DNA of 64,000 nucleotides from contig CM023449.1 of NCBI GenBank assembly GCA_013339765.2, forward strand, positions 109,113,849 through 109,177,848. Reading direction: 5' to 3'. Position 1 is the first letter of the stretch; every line of letters begins with the position of its first letter. The translations under genes and the position numbers were made by a program. This DNA comes from Haemaphysalis longicornis (taxonomy: Eukaryota > Arthropoda > Arachnida > Ixodida > Ixodidae). The notes below the pieces were generated by a model that made no database searches, had not been told where the DNA came from, and saw only the letters and a list, made by a program, of their open reading frames with translations. This document shows, one piece after another, positions 21,051 to 31,544 of this stretch.

Positions 21051-21797
21051 CTGTTGTTGTGTGGAGACATCGAAGAAAATCCAGGACCTTCAGTTGAAGA
21101 GATGTTTAATTCACTTATTAAAGGCCAACAAGCTATCTGAAATGATTTGTTAGAAGTAAAAGAAAGAGTTGAGCGAACTGAACAAATGGTGAAGTCTCTG
21201 GGAGGGCGGTTAGGCCACTTGGAGAATGAAGCAAAAGAAATGGCTACGAGAATGAATTCCTTTGATGGTGTTCGAGAAATTGTCACGAGTTTGCAGGACA
21301 CAATACGCCTACAACAGGCGAAGATAGTTGAGCTCGAAGACAAGGGGAGGCGAAATAATTTGGTTGTATTTGGCGTAGACGAGGCATCGGGGGAAACCGA
21401 ACTGGACTTAAGACGAGTGGTTATCGATCATATTTTTAAGGAAACCATAGAAGTAACTTGTACCTCAGACAGAATTCACAGAATAGGCAAGTCTTCTTCA
21501 AATCGCCCAGTGATTCTTCATTTCAGTAATTTTCTAGAAAAGCAAGCCGTAATGATGAATGCAAAAAAACTGAAGGGTACGCCAGTCTTCATTCAAAATG
21601 ATTATTCGCAAGAAACTCTGAGAAAAAGACGATCGCTCTAGCAAAGTTCCAAAACTGAAAAAGATAAGGGGAAGAAGGTAGCGCTTGCGCACAACAAACT
21701 TTATGTTGACAAGAGGCTGTACGCATGGGACGATGCCACGAACCGGCGCGTTCCAGTCGAGGCAAATGATCGCGAATCGGCACCAGCTAACATATAG
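21051..21797 (+). pseudogene. LINE ORF1: 2A peptide, coiled coil, RNA-binding-like domain
   Basis: The frame reads leader FILSDCFHSCKLLL, then CGDIEENPGP, then MFNSLIKGQ. A heptad-rich helix follows (VKERVERTEQMVKSL, then LGHLENEAKEMATRMNS), then GRRNNLVVFGVDE, typical of LINE-1-like ORF1 RRM regions, and a basic tail (LYVDKRLYAWDD). In-frame stops at 21138 (TGA) and 21639 (TAG) break it. The TAG at 21795 may be the natural end. No ATG lies in the 2A frame upstream in this copy, so its start is unresolved. The product would bind element RNA, and 2A would release a short leader from the body. Confidence 0.75.
21066..21089 (+). other. 2A-like ribosome-skipping site
   Basis: Encodes D-I-E-E-N-P-G-P, a perfect match to the DxExNPGP consensus, preceded by Cys-Gly and a Leu-rich stretch. 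In functional 2A sequences the ribosome fails to form the Gly-Pro bond and continues, giving two chains. Such motifs are known in APE-type LINEs (CR1, L2, Rex1, Crack groups) as well as RNA viruses. The context here is clearly a LINE. Confidence 0.9.
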
Positions 21798-21799
21798 CC

Positions 21800-22878
21800 A
21801 TTCTTTCGCCCTCTCGATGAACTCGTTATTATCTCCTTTTATGCAAGAAGCATTGTAAATAAAAGTGACAGTTTAGAACTGCTTCTTTTGAATTATGACT
21901 CCCATCTAGTGGTAATTACCGAAACCTGGCTGAGTGACAGGATCAGTGACAGCGAGGTCGTTCCACATGGTTATCAGATATATAGGCGTGATCGTGGCTC
22001 CCGTGGTGGGGGCGTTGCCGTTATAGCAAAAAATAATATCGAGATCTCGGTTCTTCCTGTTATTCCAAACCATGAAATCTTGTTTTTAGACATATCTGTT
22101 TGCGGCCTCAAATTCTTGCTTTGTGCGGCTTATCGAGCACCTGATGCAACTGACTCGTTTCTTTGCGAATTGTACAATTCCCTTCTGCCCCACCATGGGC
22201 GCGCGGTTATTGTAACGGGTGATTTTAATCTGCCAAGTCTTGACTGGAATCGCCCTACTTATGGAGTGGGAAACTCTTGTGATAGTATCTTAGACATGAT
22301 GTTGGCTATGAATTTGAATCAGCTAGTTGTTGAACCTACCCATCTTCATGCCATTTTAGATTTGTTTTTTGTTAGCGAAGGATTTGCTAGTGGCATAGTA
22401 AAAGTAGATCCTGGTATTTCCGACCAACGGCTCATCTCGTTTTGCTGGTCTTCTATCGAGCATGGCAGTGTCGAGGACCATCCAGTCAAACATGTCAAAA
22501 ATTTTGACCGCGCTGATGACGCTTCTATCATTGATCATTTAGAGTTACAATTTGATTACCAGATGAACAATGATGTGCACAGGTTGTGGATGCATTTCAA
22601 GGAAACAGTAAAATACTGCATTGAGCATTTTGTATCATTCAGAAAGGTTAGAAGTAAAAGATACAATGAATGGATTACCCGAGATATAATTCAGACCAAG
22701 CGCAAAATAAAACGTCTTAGGAGAAAGAGGAGTCCAAGTGAGCAACATCTGCAAAGCCTCAAGCAGTCCTTGGAATGTAAGGTGAAATTAGCCAAGGCTC
22801 ATTATTTTAACGTGTCACTTCCTGAGTTTATCAAAAACGACCCTTCCAAGTTCTGGCGCTTCTTGGGTGAAAAAAAAA
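21800..22878 (+). pseudogene. LINE ORF2, endonuclease part
   Basis: An APE-type endonuclease that nicks target DNA for reverse transcription. Readable motifs are ARSIVNKSD, ITETWLSD (catalytic Glu, about 21915), RRDRGSRGGGVAV, YRAPDA, GDFNLPSLDW (22218 onward) and ISDQRLISFCW (about 22417). The last is normally SDH, so the catalytic His appears replaced by Gln. A linker follows (NEWITRDI, a Lys/Arg-rich stretch, SLPEFIKNDPSKFWR). The frame shifts at an A9 run (22870-22878) before the reverse transcriptase. The preceding stop (21795) separates it from ORF1 in the same frame. Confidence 0.9.
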
Positions 22879-24535
22879 CATTCCCTGAATGAAATAGCGT
22901 TAAATGGTAAAATTGTGACCGATTTTAAGGAAATAGCCCAATCATTCAATCACTACTTTCAATCAGTTTTTTCACCAGGTGGCGTGATTCCAAAACGCCT
23001 AACACGTGATTCAAGTATACCTGTTATATCGGATCTTGGAGTTCTGGCAATGTTACGTAAGCTCGATTCGAGAAAAAGCCCCGGCCCCGATTGTCTTCCA
23101 AATGGATTCTTAAAACGGTATGCTGACCAGTTATCAGTATTCTTAACTAGGATTTTTCAGACCTCCCTGGCATCGGGTGAAGTCCCGTATGATTTTCTGG
23201 TTGCTAGGGTCAAACCACTCTTTAAAAGTGGAGATAAACTTGCAATCTCGAACTACAGACCCATTTCTATTACAAGTAGCTGCTGTAAAATGTTAGAACA
23301 TGTTATTGCGGGATTCATTCATGAAGTTCTTGCTGAAAGAAACATTTTGTCGCCTTATGAGCATGGCTTTAGGAAAAAAAATGTCTACTGTTACGCAATC
23401 GGTCACAACAGCGCATCATTTCTCGGCAGCTTTGGATGAGTCCGGACAAGTCGATGTGGTGTTCCTAGATTTTAGTAAGGCCTTTGACAAAGTGCCGCAT
23501 GATAAGCTTTTGTATAAACTTGAATTCATTGGCCTTCCCGATTGTATTTTGAACTGGATTAGAGCTTATTTATCAAACAGAAAACAGTATGTTGATATTA
23601 ATGGTTGTTTCTCTCATTCTCTTGCTGTCACGTCTGGTGTACCCCAGGGCAGTGTACTGGGGCCACTGTTGTTCCTTCTTTATATAAATGATTTGGTGTC
23701 TGTAATTCCTGAAACGGTCTCTGTGAGGCTGTTTGCCGACGATTGTATTGTTTTTAGAGAAATTCGATCACCTGACGACTGTGTTGTGTTGCAAGAATCC
23801 CTAGTACAAATAGAGAGGTGGTGTGAGGAGTGGGGAATGATGCTTAATGCCGCAAAATGTGCTTTTTTAAGAATAACGCGAAAAAAAGTTTTCTTTCGTT
23901 CTCAGTATTTTCTCCAGAACACTGCAATCACAGACGTTGCAGAGTATAAATACCTCGGCATCACTCTAAACCCTACTTTAACTTGGTCGTCCCATGTATC
24001 ACGTATTTGTTCAGCTGCATTTATGAAGTTGTGTTTTTTGAGGCGCAAATTAAGACATGCCCCAAGTCACGTCAAGCTTTTAGCCTACAATACTTTTGTT
24101 AGAGCCAAACTGGAATATGCCTCCGTGGTTTGGGATCCGCCCTTTAAAAAGGATATTTACATGCTAGAGCTCGTCCAAAAAAAAGCAGTACGGTTTTTTT
24201 TTGCAAATATTGGCGTTACCAGTCTCCTTCGAAGCTCATGTCTGACAATGGCATTCAATCCCTAGAATCTCGAAGACGCTTGGCCCGGTTATCATTCTTG
24301 CATAATATTGTTACGTCTAAAGTGCAAATAACTCCATCGACTTTAGTTCAACCCTTAAGCACAAGAAGGACACGACACACGCATACTCAGTCCCTTCAGC
24401 CTATTTTCGCAAAAACAAACCAGTTCAAGCTTAGTTTTTTTCCCCCGTACAATTTCTGAATGGAATGCACTTCCGGAAACAGTTGTTGAGGCCAGAAATG
24501 TTTCCGAAGCACTCCATGCGAGTATTTGTCACTGA
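22879..24535 (+). pseudogene. LINE ORF2, reverse transcriptase part
   Basis: RNA-dependent DNA polymerase. Fingers: LRKLDSRKSPGPDCLPNGF and ISNYRPISITS. Palm: FLDFSKAFDKVPH (first catalytic Asp, about 23467) and FADDCIVF (23732 on, catalytic Asp pair). SGVPQGSVLGP lies between them. Thumb: YKYLGITL and LEYASVVWDP. The C-terminus ends SEWNALPETVVEA. Three frame breaks coincide with homopolymers: A8 at 23374, T9 at 24194 and a T7C5 run near 24434. With those corrected the domain would be continuous, so the copy is either recently inactivated or affected by assembly indels. Confidence 0.9.
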
Positions 24536-24669
24536 GTATGTGCATTGTACGGTGTGCCATGCCTTTACCGATGTGCCTTATTTTTTTGTTTGTTGGTTTT
24601 CTTACTTTAAAAAAAAGGTTTGATCCTTGTATAAATGATTGTGTATTGCCAGTTGCCCCTCCTGCTTTG

Positions 24670-24716
24670 GCCAGAAAATCTGGCTTGCAGTATTCGCAAT
24701 AAATAAATAAATAAAA
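24670..24716 (+). other. LINE 3' terminal hairpin and tail
   Basis: GCCAGA-AAA-TCTGGC (24670-24684) forms a 6 bp stem. It is followed by TTGCAGTATTCGC and (AATA)n. A 3' stem-loop next to a short tandem tail is typical of the RNA end recognised by CR1/L2-type reverse transcriptases. Confidence 0.7.
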
Positions 24717-24903
24717 ATCATCTTCCGAGTTGCTTCGGGTAAATGCCTAGCCTCCACTAAAAATTTTTTTCATTCATGTAATATTTTTTGCGCTGTTTTT
24801 TTCTCCAATGTTTATTTTGCTCCTTAAGTTGTATTAACAAAACTACAAAGTTTCAAACGTCTTGCACAGTAACGAATATTAGTACGTATTCTTGTAGCCT
24901 AAC

Positions 24904-25317
24904 ATGACTGCCCAAATTTGTAAAACTTCTCAACGCATCACGTCATACGACAGCTGGCTTTTACGGGCTCAAGCATCCACCTTATATATCTTAGGACTAC
25001 AGTGGGCCACTGCACCAATCTCAGGAGCCTTGAAAGAATACCTGCTTCCCATCAGCAAGAAAGCACCTCACGAAACGGACGAAGAAACCGGAAACTGTTT
25101 GTTGGGCCGCATGGTGACGAACCGTTGCGATCTATTTGCCGTCAGCTCCGCTCCACGCCGCCACAAAAGGTGTCCCAGACTGGGCTCCTTTGTGGAAGCT
25201 CTTCTCGAGATACGACGCAGGAAAAAGCATTTTGAGTTCATCAGGAAGGATGTACCGAAGAAGCAGGCTCGTAAATACAATGGCCCCTCCATAGCAATCC
25301 TCGAGAAAACACGGTAA
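24904..25317 (+). CDS. Unrecognised 137-codon open frame
   Basis: Starts with ATG and stops with TAA. The product is basic toward its C-terminus (LEIRRRKKHFEFIRKDVPKK) and has no signal peptide or membrane segment that I can see. I do not recognise the family. It ends about 45 bp before a purine tract (25363-25375) and a TG-starting LTR-like segment, so it may be the C-terminal end of an LTR-element protein. A chance frame is also possible. Confidence 0.3.
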   Translation: MTAQICKTSQRITSYDSWLLRAQASTLYILGLQWATAPISGALKEYLLPISKKAPHETDEETGNCLLGRMVTNRCDLFAVSSAPRRHKRCPRLGSFVEALLEIRRRKKHFEFIRKDVPKKQARKYNGPSIAILEKTR

Positions 25318-25362
25318 CAAAGTAAGAAATGCTGAAAATAACGAACAAAACCGGGAGAGTAA

Positions 25363-25640
25363 GAAATGGAGGGGGATGTTCTCCGGGGGGATCAGAGAGA
25401 ATCCCAAGAACTGTTCGTCTTCTCTCGCTTTCTTCTGACCGTCACACGCTCCCTCTGAAAAGCCCCGGATGAAGGGTGACCTTTCTTCTGATCGGGCTTC
25501 TATTATTCAAGGTCTTTGATTTCGTAAAAAATGGGCGGCGACCGCTGTACGATGTGTTATTTTGCAATAAAATAAACCCGCCAGTAACGAAACAATAAAC
25601 GCTTGGTATTGTACTGAAGCATCAGTCTTCAGAAGCTGCA
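25363..25640 (+). mobile_element. Possible polypurine tract and LTR of an LTR retrotransposon
   Basis: AAGAAATGGAGGGGGA resembles a polypurine tract and is directly followed by TGTTCTCCGGGG, a plausible LTR start. About 190 bp downstream is AATAAAATAAAC, a polyadenylation-like signal. No second copy of this LTR lies in the window and no definite CA end was found, so the call is tentative. Confidence 0.3.
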
Positions 25641-26788
25641 CAAATCTAGATTGATACAGGGGGAAATCCCTTATCCCTGTGCGCACTATATTGATCGAGG
25701 TAAAATTACCACATGATCTGCATACATGCCTCTGTATTCGCCTTTCAGAAGGTACCCTTCAATTAAAGATTTTTTTTCAGTTACTGTATTGCACCCAGAG
25801 CATGTGTGTAGTCAACTAGATGGTAATGTAAATTACCAAAAAGTGAACCCACTTCCACCCAGTGTAAATTTGCTGAACCAGCGCAGCTGAGGGTTGTCTT
25901 GGGAAATATTCCGTTTGTCTTCGGTTTCTTTCTTGCGGGTGACGTTAGAGTCGTCTTAGCGGCTTATGGTCATATTATTTGCTTCCAGATAGCCCCGCTG
26001 AAGCAACGATTACATCCGTTTTCTCTAACCATACCCTCTCCGTAGATGGCCTTTATTGACAGCAGAAAGTAATTCTGTAAAGTTTACATTGTTGCTATAG
26101 AACTCACTATGAGAACTAAATGTAACTCGGCATACGGCAGAGTCGCCCTAGCGGCTAATTGGCGTATAATTTGGTTTAGTATATTTTCGATAACACAATT
26201 ATGAGAGCCGTTTTCTGTAATTATACTCACTTCACGAATTGCGTTGCTCCACTGTGCAACAGACAATGTAGGCAAGACAGCTTACAAAGACCAGCTTAAG
26301 TAGGTCTCTTAAAAGGACTGCCAGTTGCGCATGTTGGCAAACATTTATGATTGGAACAGCGTTATTCAAAAACAAAGACAAAGCAAAAAACACAAGACCA
26401 AGCACTACTTGCAAGTGAATTTTATTTTGAAAAACAAACATGCATATACGTGGAGCAAGAATCTGAACTATGACCTAAAACATTGATATCACCGATACCT
26501 TTTGAAACATCACTATATTCGCATAAATGAAACATCGATACAAGGTAATTGCGAGTAATCCCAGTACACGTGTAGTGAAAACAAAGATAAACCGAACACA
26601 ATCAGGCACCTTCCAAAACCGCAAACTAGATATCTGATAACTGAACACATGGCTGGCTGCACAACTAGTCCTACACGTCCTAATGCGAAAGGCTTGCATG
26701 ATCTCCCGTGTGGATCGTTTTGCATGCTACTATTTATGGCCGTGTCGTCTAGTGTGGGTTGACACGCAGGCGAGTACGCGCGCAGGCG
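25641..26788. other. Unassigned sequence
   Basis: AT-rich. Overlapping minus frames at 26475-26821 are 74-102 codons and carry no motif. Nothing else seen. Confidence 0.35.
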
Positions 26789-27072
26789 AGAACGCCTCGG
26801 CAACCTTACGTGCGGTAGCATCTCCGCTCCTTTCTATTAATTTTGTTTTGAATAATGGAACTGGTTCGCATTTGCCACAACATTGTAAAGATTCTGATTC
26901 AGTCTGTACACCCGATCTGGACAAAACAAAAATAATCAAAAGGAGCAGAGATGCTACCGCACGTGAGGTCGCCGAGGCGTTTTTCATGAAAAGAAAACGG
27001 CCCTTGTGCATAAGTGTACCGTCGGTATCTATTTATGATAAGGAAAGTGCATGTCTACATACGTTTTTCTGA
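26789..27072 (+). mobile_element. Inverted pair of Penelope-like 3' coding ends
   Basis: 26789-26853 and 26919-26984 are inverted copies of about 65 bp. The right copy, read on the plus strand, encodes RSRDATAREVAEAFFMK, then LCISVPSVSIYDKESACL. The left copy encodes the counterpart RSGDATARKVAEAF on the minus strand. This resembles the end of the GIY-YIG endonuclease region of Penelope-like retroelements, where an EAF.I...G..C.S.PS..L...E pattern is common. The assignment rests on that short pattern. The two tails face each other around ~65 bp. Confidence 0.45.
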
Positions 27073-28189
27073 TGTTCGCCAGATGCCTGTGATGTGTACT
27101 TTTTCCCCTCCTTTCTTTTTTCTTCAGTGCATGCCGGTAGTATATATGTTTGTGCTTTCAAAATACACTCAGCTGTTAGTTGGGCATGTCACATTTGCCA
27201 CCGTCTCCGTTTTTTTGCGCTAAGCTTCGCATTCAGTTTGTACCAACTAGCCCAATAGCACGTTCGGCTTTTGTTTGCTCTTACATCAGTGGCCATTTTG
27301 TTGAACGGAGAAAAAGCACTACGTATACGACGGTTAGTCGCTGAATAAGCTTGCTAAATTTTTTTTCCTAATAACTGCACCAGGTCGCACCACTGTAATT
27401 CATATTTATGGTGCGCCCCCTTAGCCGAGCAGGCGACATCTTCATGTGGTTAAGATTCTCGAGAGCGTCACAAATAGTTCATACAAATCAAACACCTCCA
27501 TCAGAGTGCCACCAGGGTGGCATATTTCTTTCGCGTGTCATACAAACAACCTGCCTGCGAGCGCTAAGCCGCACTGCATATTCGAATAGTTCCGAGTCGG
27601 GTTACTTGACGGTCACAAATCCAATCACGGTACCTGGTACCATGTATGGCGGCCAGTCCTGCACATTGTCTCTAACAGGTACGTCGTAATCTCTTATTAC
27701 AAGCATGGGAGCACGAGAGAGCTCTGCATTGTCGTTGTAAGCGTATTTTACAACATGACGTCCTTTCAGTCAGCCACTCAGGCTGTCCCCAAGAGTTCCC
27801 TGTGAAGGGACGCCTGTACCACATTACAGCGAAACTGCCAGGGCGAATAGAAGCGCTTGAAAGCGTTAAATGCAGTTTCTGCTCTCGCCGGGGACAACGA
27901 AATGTGCCCTCCGTTTATAATTAAAGCAATTGAGGGCGCGCCATTCGCGAGGGATGGTGAAAGAGTTACGCTTGCATGTCAATTAGGCTCGTTAAGGACA
28001 ATTACTAAAGTGCGCGTTACGCCCTATTTATAGCCGTATTACCAGGCTCAGAGAATGTTAGCTCCCTTTCCTATGGTAGGTGTTTGTGGCAGGCACCTAC
28101 ACTTTGCAGTGATCGTAATAAACACTGTTGTAGAGAGGCGGCAAGAATGTTTAATTTGTGCGCTTGCTAGGGTTTGTCAAAAATACCAA
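27073..28189. other. Unassigned sequence
   Basis: No domain or matched repeat. A plus frame at 27408-27689 (93 codons) has no recognisable motif. Confidence 0.35.
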
Positions 28190-28440
28190 TAACGATGCCC
28201 CGTTCGAAAGTGCAGATTCATTATGGGGTTAACGCGCCGAAGATACACCCGGGCTATGAGGCCCATCGTAGCGGAGGGATCCGGATTAAGTTCGCCTACC
28301 TCGAGACCATTAATTTGCACCGAAGCTTGGAGTCTGTACACACGAGCGTTTTCGCTTTAAGCTTCCCCCAGAAAAGCAGCCGTCGGGCCCGGGATCACAC
28401 CCGCGTCCCTAGGCACAATTGAACAACAAAGAGCCAGTAA
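28190..28440 (-). mobile_element. tRNA-derived SINE, second family, reversed copy
   Basis: On the minus strand, a B-box-like GGTGTGATCCCGGG lies near the 5' end, then GCGAAAACGCTCGTGTG and AATCCGGATCCCTCCGCTAC in the body, then GTTAACCCCATAATGA. These blocks match the plus-strand copy at 6622-6870 in order. The A box region is eroded. Confidence 0.65.
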
Positions 28441-29505
28441 CCCACACCGGATAGACAGGGGTATGCACTGCATTGTTAATTGTGTGTGTAATCTAAATGC
28501 TCGTCAATTCTCCATCGTATGCCTCATGTGTCTGAACCTGAGTGCAATCTTGTGGCCGCGCCTAACAGAGGACCACACAGGTGACAAAAGAAGGGAAACT
28601 TTTGCCTTTAATACCAAGAGAAACCGTTGATCATGTAGTTCACTCAACATTTCAATTGGGTTTAATGTAGTCGTTGCCACTGGCTATTAAATCTGGCACC
28701 AAGTTGAAAACAGTGGTCGGAAGTCAGCGTTCTTTCTATACGGGGTTACGAATTACGCAAAAGACGCCATATTGCGTGAAACACTTGTAGCCGCGTTGAA
28801 CGCAAGCATGAACACAAAAGTGGAGATTATGGAAATTTTGCTTGTGCTTAACAGTAGGCATGAGTATGTACACAACAACGTGTTTCCCATGTTTCCGGCA
28901 ACCATAAAATTGTTAACACATTCAATGTAATATTGACACTGATTATCATATGCTCCGCATACCGGATTAGGTCGAAGTGGAAGCTGACTTTGGGCAGTGT
29001 TTAAACTTGTACGTGCTCAAAATCTCCCTTTCTGATTCCCCATAACCCCAAAGGTAGCCTGCCAGGGCTGTCGCTGACAGGAAAGTCCAATCGCGCTCCA
29101 CGGCTCTAACCAACAAGTCCTTCGCACGCAAAATCCACATGATTAATTCTAGTTTAATTACGATTGCACCCTCATTAAGGCCTTTCGTTGACCCGTACAA
29201 TACCCTAAGGCGAGATTTCGCCTGCTTTTGCGACAAAGCGACGTTTCTAAAATTCTGCAGAGTTTCCCAAGTTTATTTTTTTGCAGGCTGTCCTTTTCGC
29301 GGCTGCTGTGCCGGAAAATATCCGAAGTTTAACTAAACCTGATCCATCTCCGCTTGAATACTGATGCAATCCTAACTCGAAAATTTATACCTCCTTCATG
29401 CACTACGGTCGAACACAACGCAGCCTTTTACGGCATTAGTTGAAAGGCCGTGAATACGCCTGCTTCTCTTCTTTAAGGCCTTTATGCGAACACAAGTGGG
29501 CTTGT
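28441..29505. other. Unassigned sequence
   Basis: No repeat or coding domain recognised. An 89-codon minus frame (28967-29236) has no motif. Confidence 0.35.
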
Positions 29506-29510
29506 ATTCA

Positions 29511-29660
29511 AAAGAAGCTTGTTCAAAAGAAGCTGTTCAAAAGAAGCTGTTGGCGTACGGGGAACGCGTTGCTTCAAAGCCAACTTTATCCACAGGCTCT
29601 AATGACGACGATGGCGACGTAGACTATGACGATGACGATTATTATTATTATTATTTCCTT
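29511..29660. repeat. Short tandem repeat and ATT microsatellite
   Basis: Two and a half units of a 15 bp motif (AAAAGAAGCTGTTC with variants) at 29511-29550. Farther on is a GAC/GAT-rich stretch and (ATT)6 at 29637-29655. Confidence 0.7.
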
Positions 29661-30473
29661 CAAGGGCTTGGCACATATCCCCTCGGTGGGATCGTCCAGA
29701 GATAAAGTGTTGACTGCGCCGCAATTGAAGCTTAGGGATAGAATTTACGTTCTTTTAGGGCGAAGGTCTCGCTAGCTGTTAGCGCGTTATCACTTCACTA
29801 CGAGAACTAAGCAAACTCGTCGCTCGCATCATGCTACATCGCTGATTAAGCAGTTCGCGGTTGTCGGGTGGTCCAGGTTCCAGCGAGGCATAGGTAGACC
29901 GCTCATGGTTAGGTCCGCGTTAAACAGGCAACCATTGAAGAACCTAACCGTTGCCAGTAATCGCAGCTCTGAATAACTTTGCCAATAGCAGGTAACAACC
30001 ATTACCCTCCAGGTTGAGTTCAGCAAAATGAAACGGTTTGGTTTTGGTCGAGCGATTATTTTGCGTTTTCATTTTATTCATCGCGTTATGATTTTGACGA
30101 AAGTATGTCCTTTTGAGGTCACTGCGTTTCCATTTTGTCGTTTTGGTTTTCACTAAAGTCAAGCTTCGCGTGTATCTCCGTTTCCCGATGGAAAGGTTTT
30201 TTATGTTTTATTACAGCAACATACGTTTACTTCTCTGCACTAATTTATGTCTGATCCTTCTGTTGGCGGGGCGTTCCAAACCACGTAATGCGTAATCCCG
30301 CCGATTACAAGGTCCGGCACATGAGCCACACTCTGGAAAACGGTGGTAGTTTACGAGATTTACGATGTTCGCACTTCGGAAACGGTCTCGTCAAACCATC
30401 TTCCAAGAATGCTGGGTTGATCATTCTTCACAGTGCGTAAATGTGGGCCTAAATTTTAGTAATCACGGAAAAT
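29661..30473. other. Unassigned sequence
   Basis: Ordinary AT-leaning DNA. The abrupt rise in GC at about 30475 marks the edge of the inserted retroelement fragment. Confidence 0.4.
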
Positions 30474-31544
30474 ATGAAACTGCAGATGCTGGTCCACCCG
30501 GATGCCGAGTCCCGTCGCCGGGCGAGGTGCTTCCACATCGATGGCGAGGAGCTCAGCTGGAAGTCCAGTGTGTGCTACCTGGGACACACACGTGACCACT
30601 GCGTTAACTTCCGGCAGGCCACCAGGGAGCTCCGAGCCACGGCACAGATGGCCACCACGGCCGTGCGAAAGATGGCCGCCCGGTACCGCGGCTGCTCGCA
30701 GCGAACGGCCCTGCGGCTCTACAATGCTGCGGCTGTGGGACTGCTCATGTACGGGCTACCATTGGTGACACTGTGCAGGCCCAGCTGGCGGCAGCTGGAG
30801 GGCGACCACCGCAAGGGCGTCCGTACCTGCCTTGGCCTGCTTCGAGACCCCCAGTGTGTGGAGACGCTGGCTGCTGCGGGTGCATGGACGCTCCAAATGA
30901 CGGTGGACCAGCTCGCCCTGGGCCACGTTGACCGGCTGCGGCAGGCTGAGGGAGGCAGCCCCGTGCTGCAGCGGATGCGCACACACCGCCACTCGCGCAT
31001 GGGGTGCATGTTGGCCCTGTACGAGGAGGTGGTGGCCCAAGTGGAAGCAGGCTCCCCCACCAGCCGCCCAACTGTCCTGCAGGTCGAAGTGCACATGGAC
31101 ATCCCAGGCCTGTGTAGCAAGCGGCGGACGTCGCACTGCAGGCAGCTGCAGCTGTCCCGGGCCGTCCTTGGGGGCGACTTTGACGGCCACACCGTGGTAT
31201 ACACGGATGGCTCCGTGTGGCAGCAGCAGGGTTCGGCCACGGTGGGGGCAGTGCTGGGGCAGGCCACCAGGCAGGCCCGGCGTTACTACGCACATCATCC
31301 GCACCGGCCCAAATGGTGGGCGTAAGCCTTGGCCTGGACCTTCTACTGGAGCTGGAGCCGCAACCCCGAGCGCGGCGCCCTGCTCTGTGATTTTGGAGTG
31401 GCCCTACTTCGGATTCGGGAGGGCGACCCGTGCTCCCTCCTGGTGTGGGCCGTGCGGGACAAGGTGGCACGGCTGGCTCAGCGGGGAGCTCGCGTGCGGC
31501 AGCAGTGGGTACCAGGCCACATTTGGCCGGAGGGCAATGAGAGG
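30474..31544 (+). pseudogene. Reverse transcriptase thumb and RNase H of a GC-rich LINE
   Basis: The main open frame (30474-31325, 283 codons) contains SSVCYLGHTRDH (RT motif E-like YLG), a helical thumb (ALRLYNAAAVGLLMYGLP), a ~170-residue connection, then the RNase H start VVYTDGSVW (first Asp). After a stop and frame change, RGALLCDFGVALLRI (second Asp region) and QQWVPGHIWPEGNE follow (31329-31544). The family is I/R1-like ORF2, in which RNase H degrades the template RNA. GC content is well above the flanks. It is 5'-truncated, and the last RNase H motif is split by a solo LTR; the reading resumes at 32222 with VDELATG. Confidence 0.8.

Larger units (their letters stand above)
20613..24716 (+). 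mobile_element. CR1/L2-type LINE with intact 2A motif, nearly full length
   Basis: Layout: two 5' UTR modules, ORF1 with an N-terminal 2A-like peptide and coiled coil, ORF2 with APE-type endonuclease and reverse transcriptase, then a 3' UTR with a small hairpin and an (AATA)n tail (24698-24716). The RT motifs (FSKAFDKVPH, SGVPQGSVLGP, FADD) place it in the CR1/L2/Jockey group, and the A/T-tetranucleotide tail favours CR1 or L2. ORF2 is broken only at homopolymer runs, so the copy looks young. The target duplication was not identified. Confidence 0.9.

Noticed and set aside
21051..21100. An endogenous RNA-virus fragment, because of the 2A motif
   Set aside because: The downstream ORF1 coiled coil, APE endonuclease and LINE-type RT in continuous order show a non-LTR retrotransposon.
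30719..31470. Minus-strand frames of 180-240 codons opposite the RT/RNase H frame
   Set aside because: They are antisense shadows of a GC-rich coding remnant; the plus strand has ordered RT and RNase H motifs.
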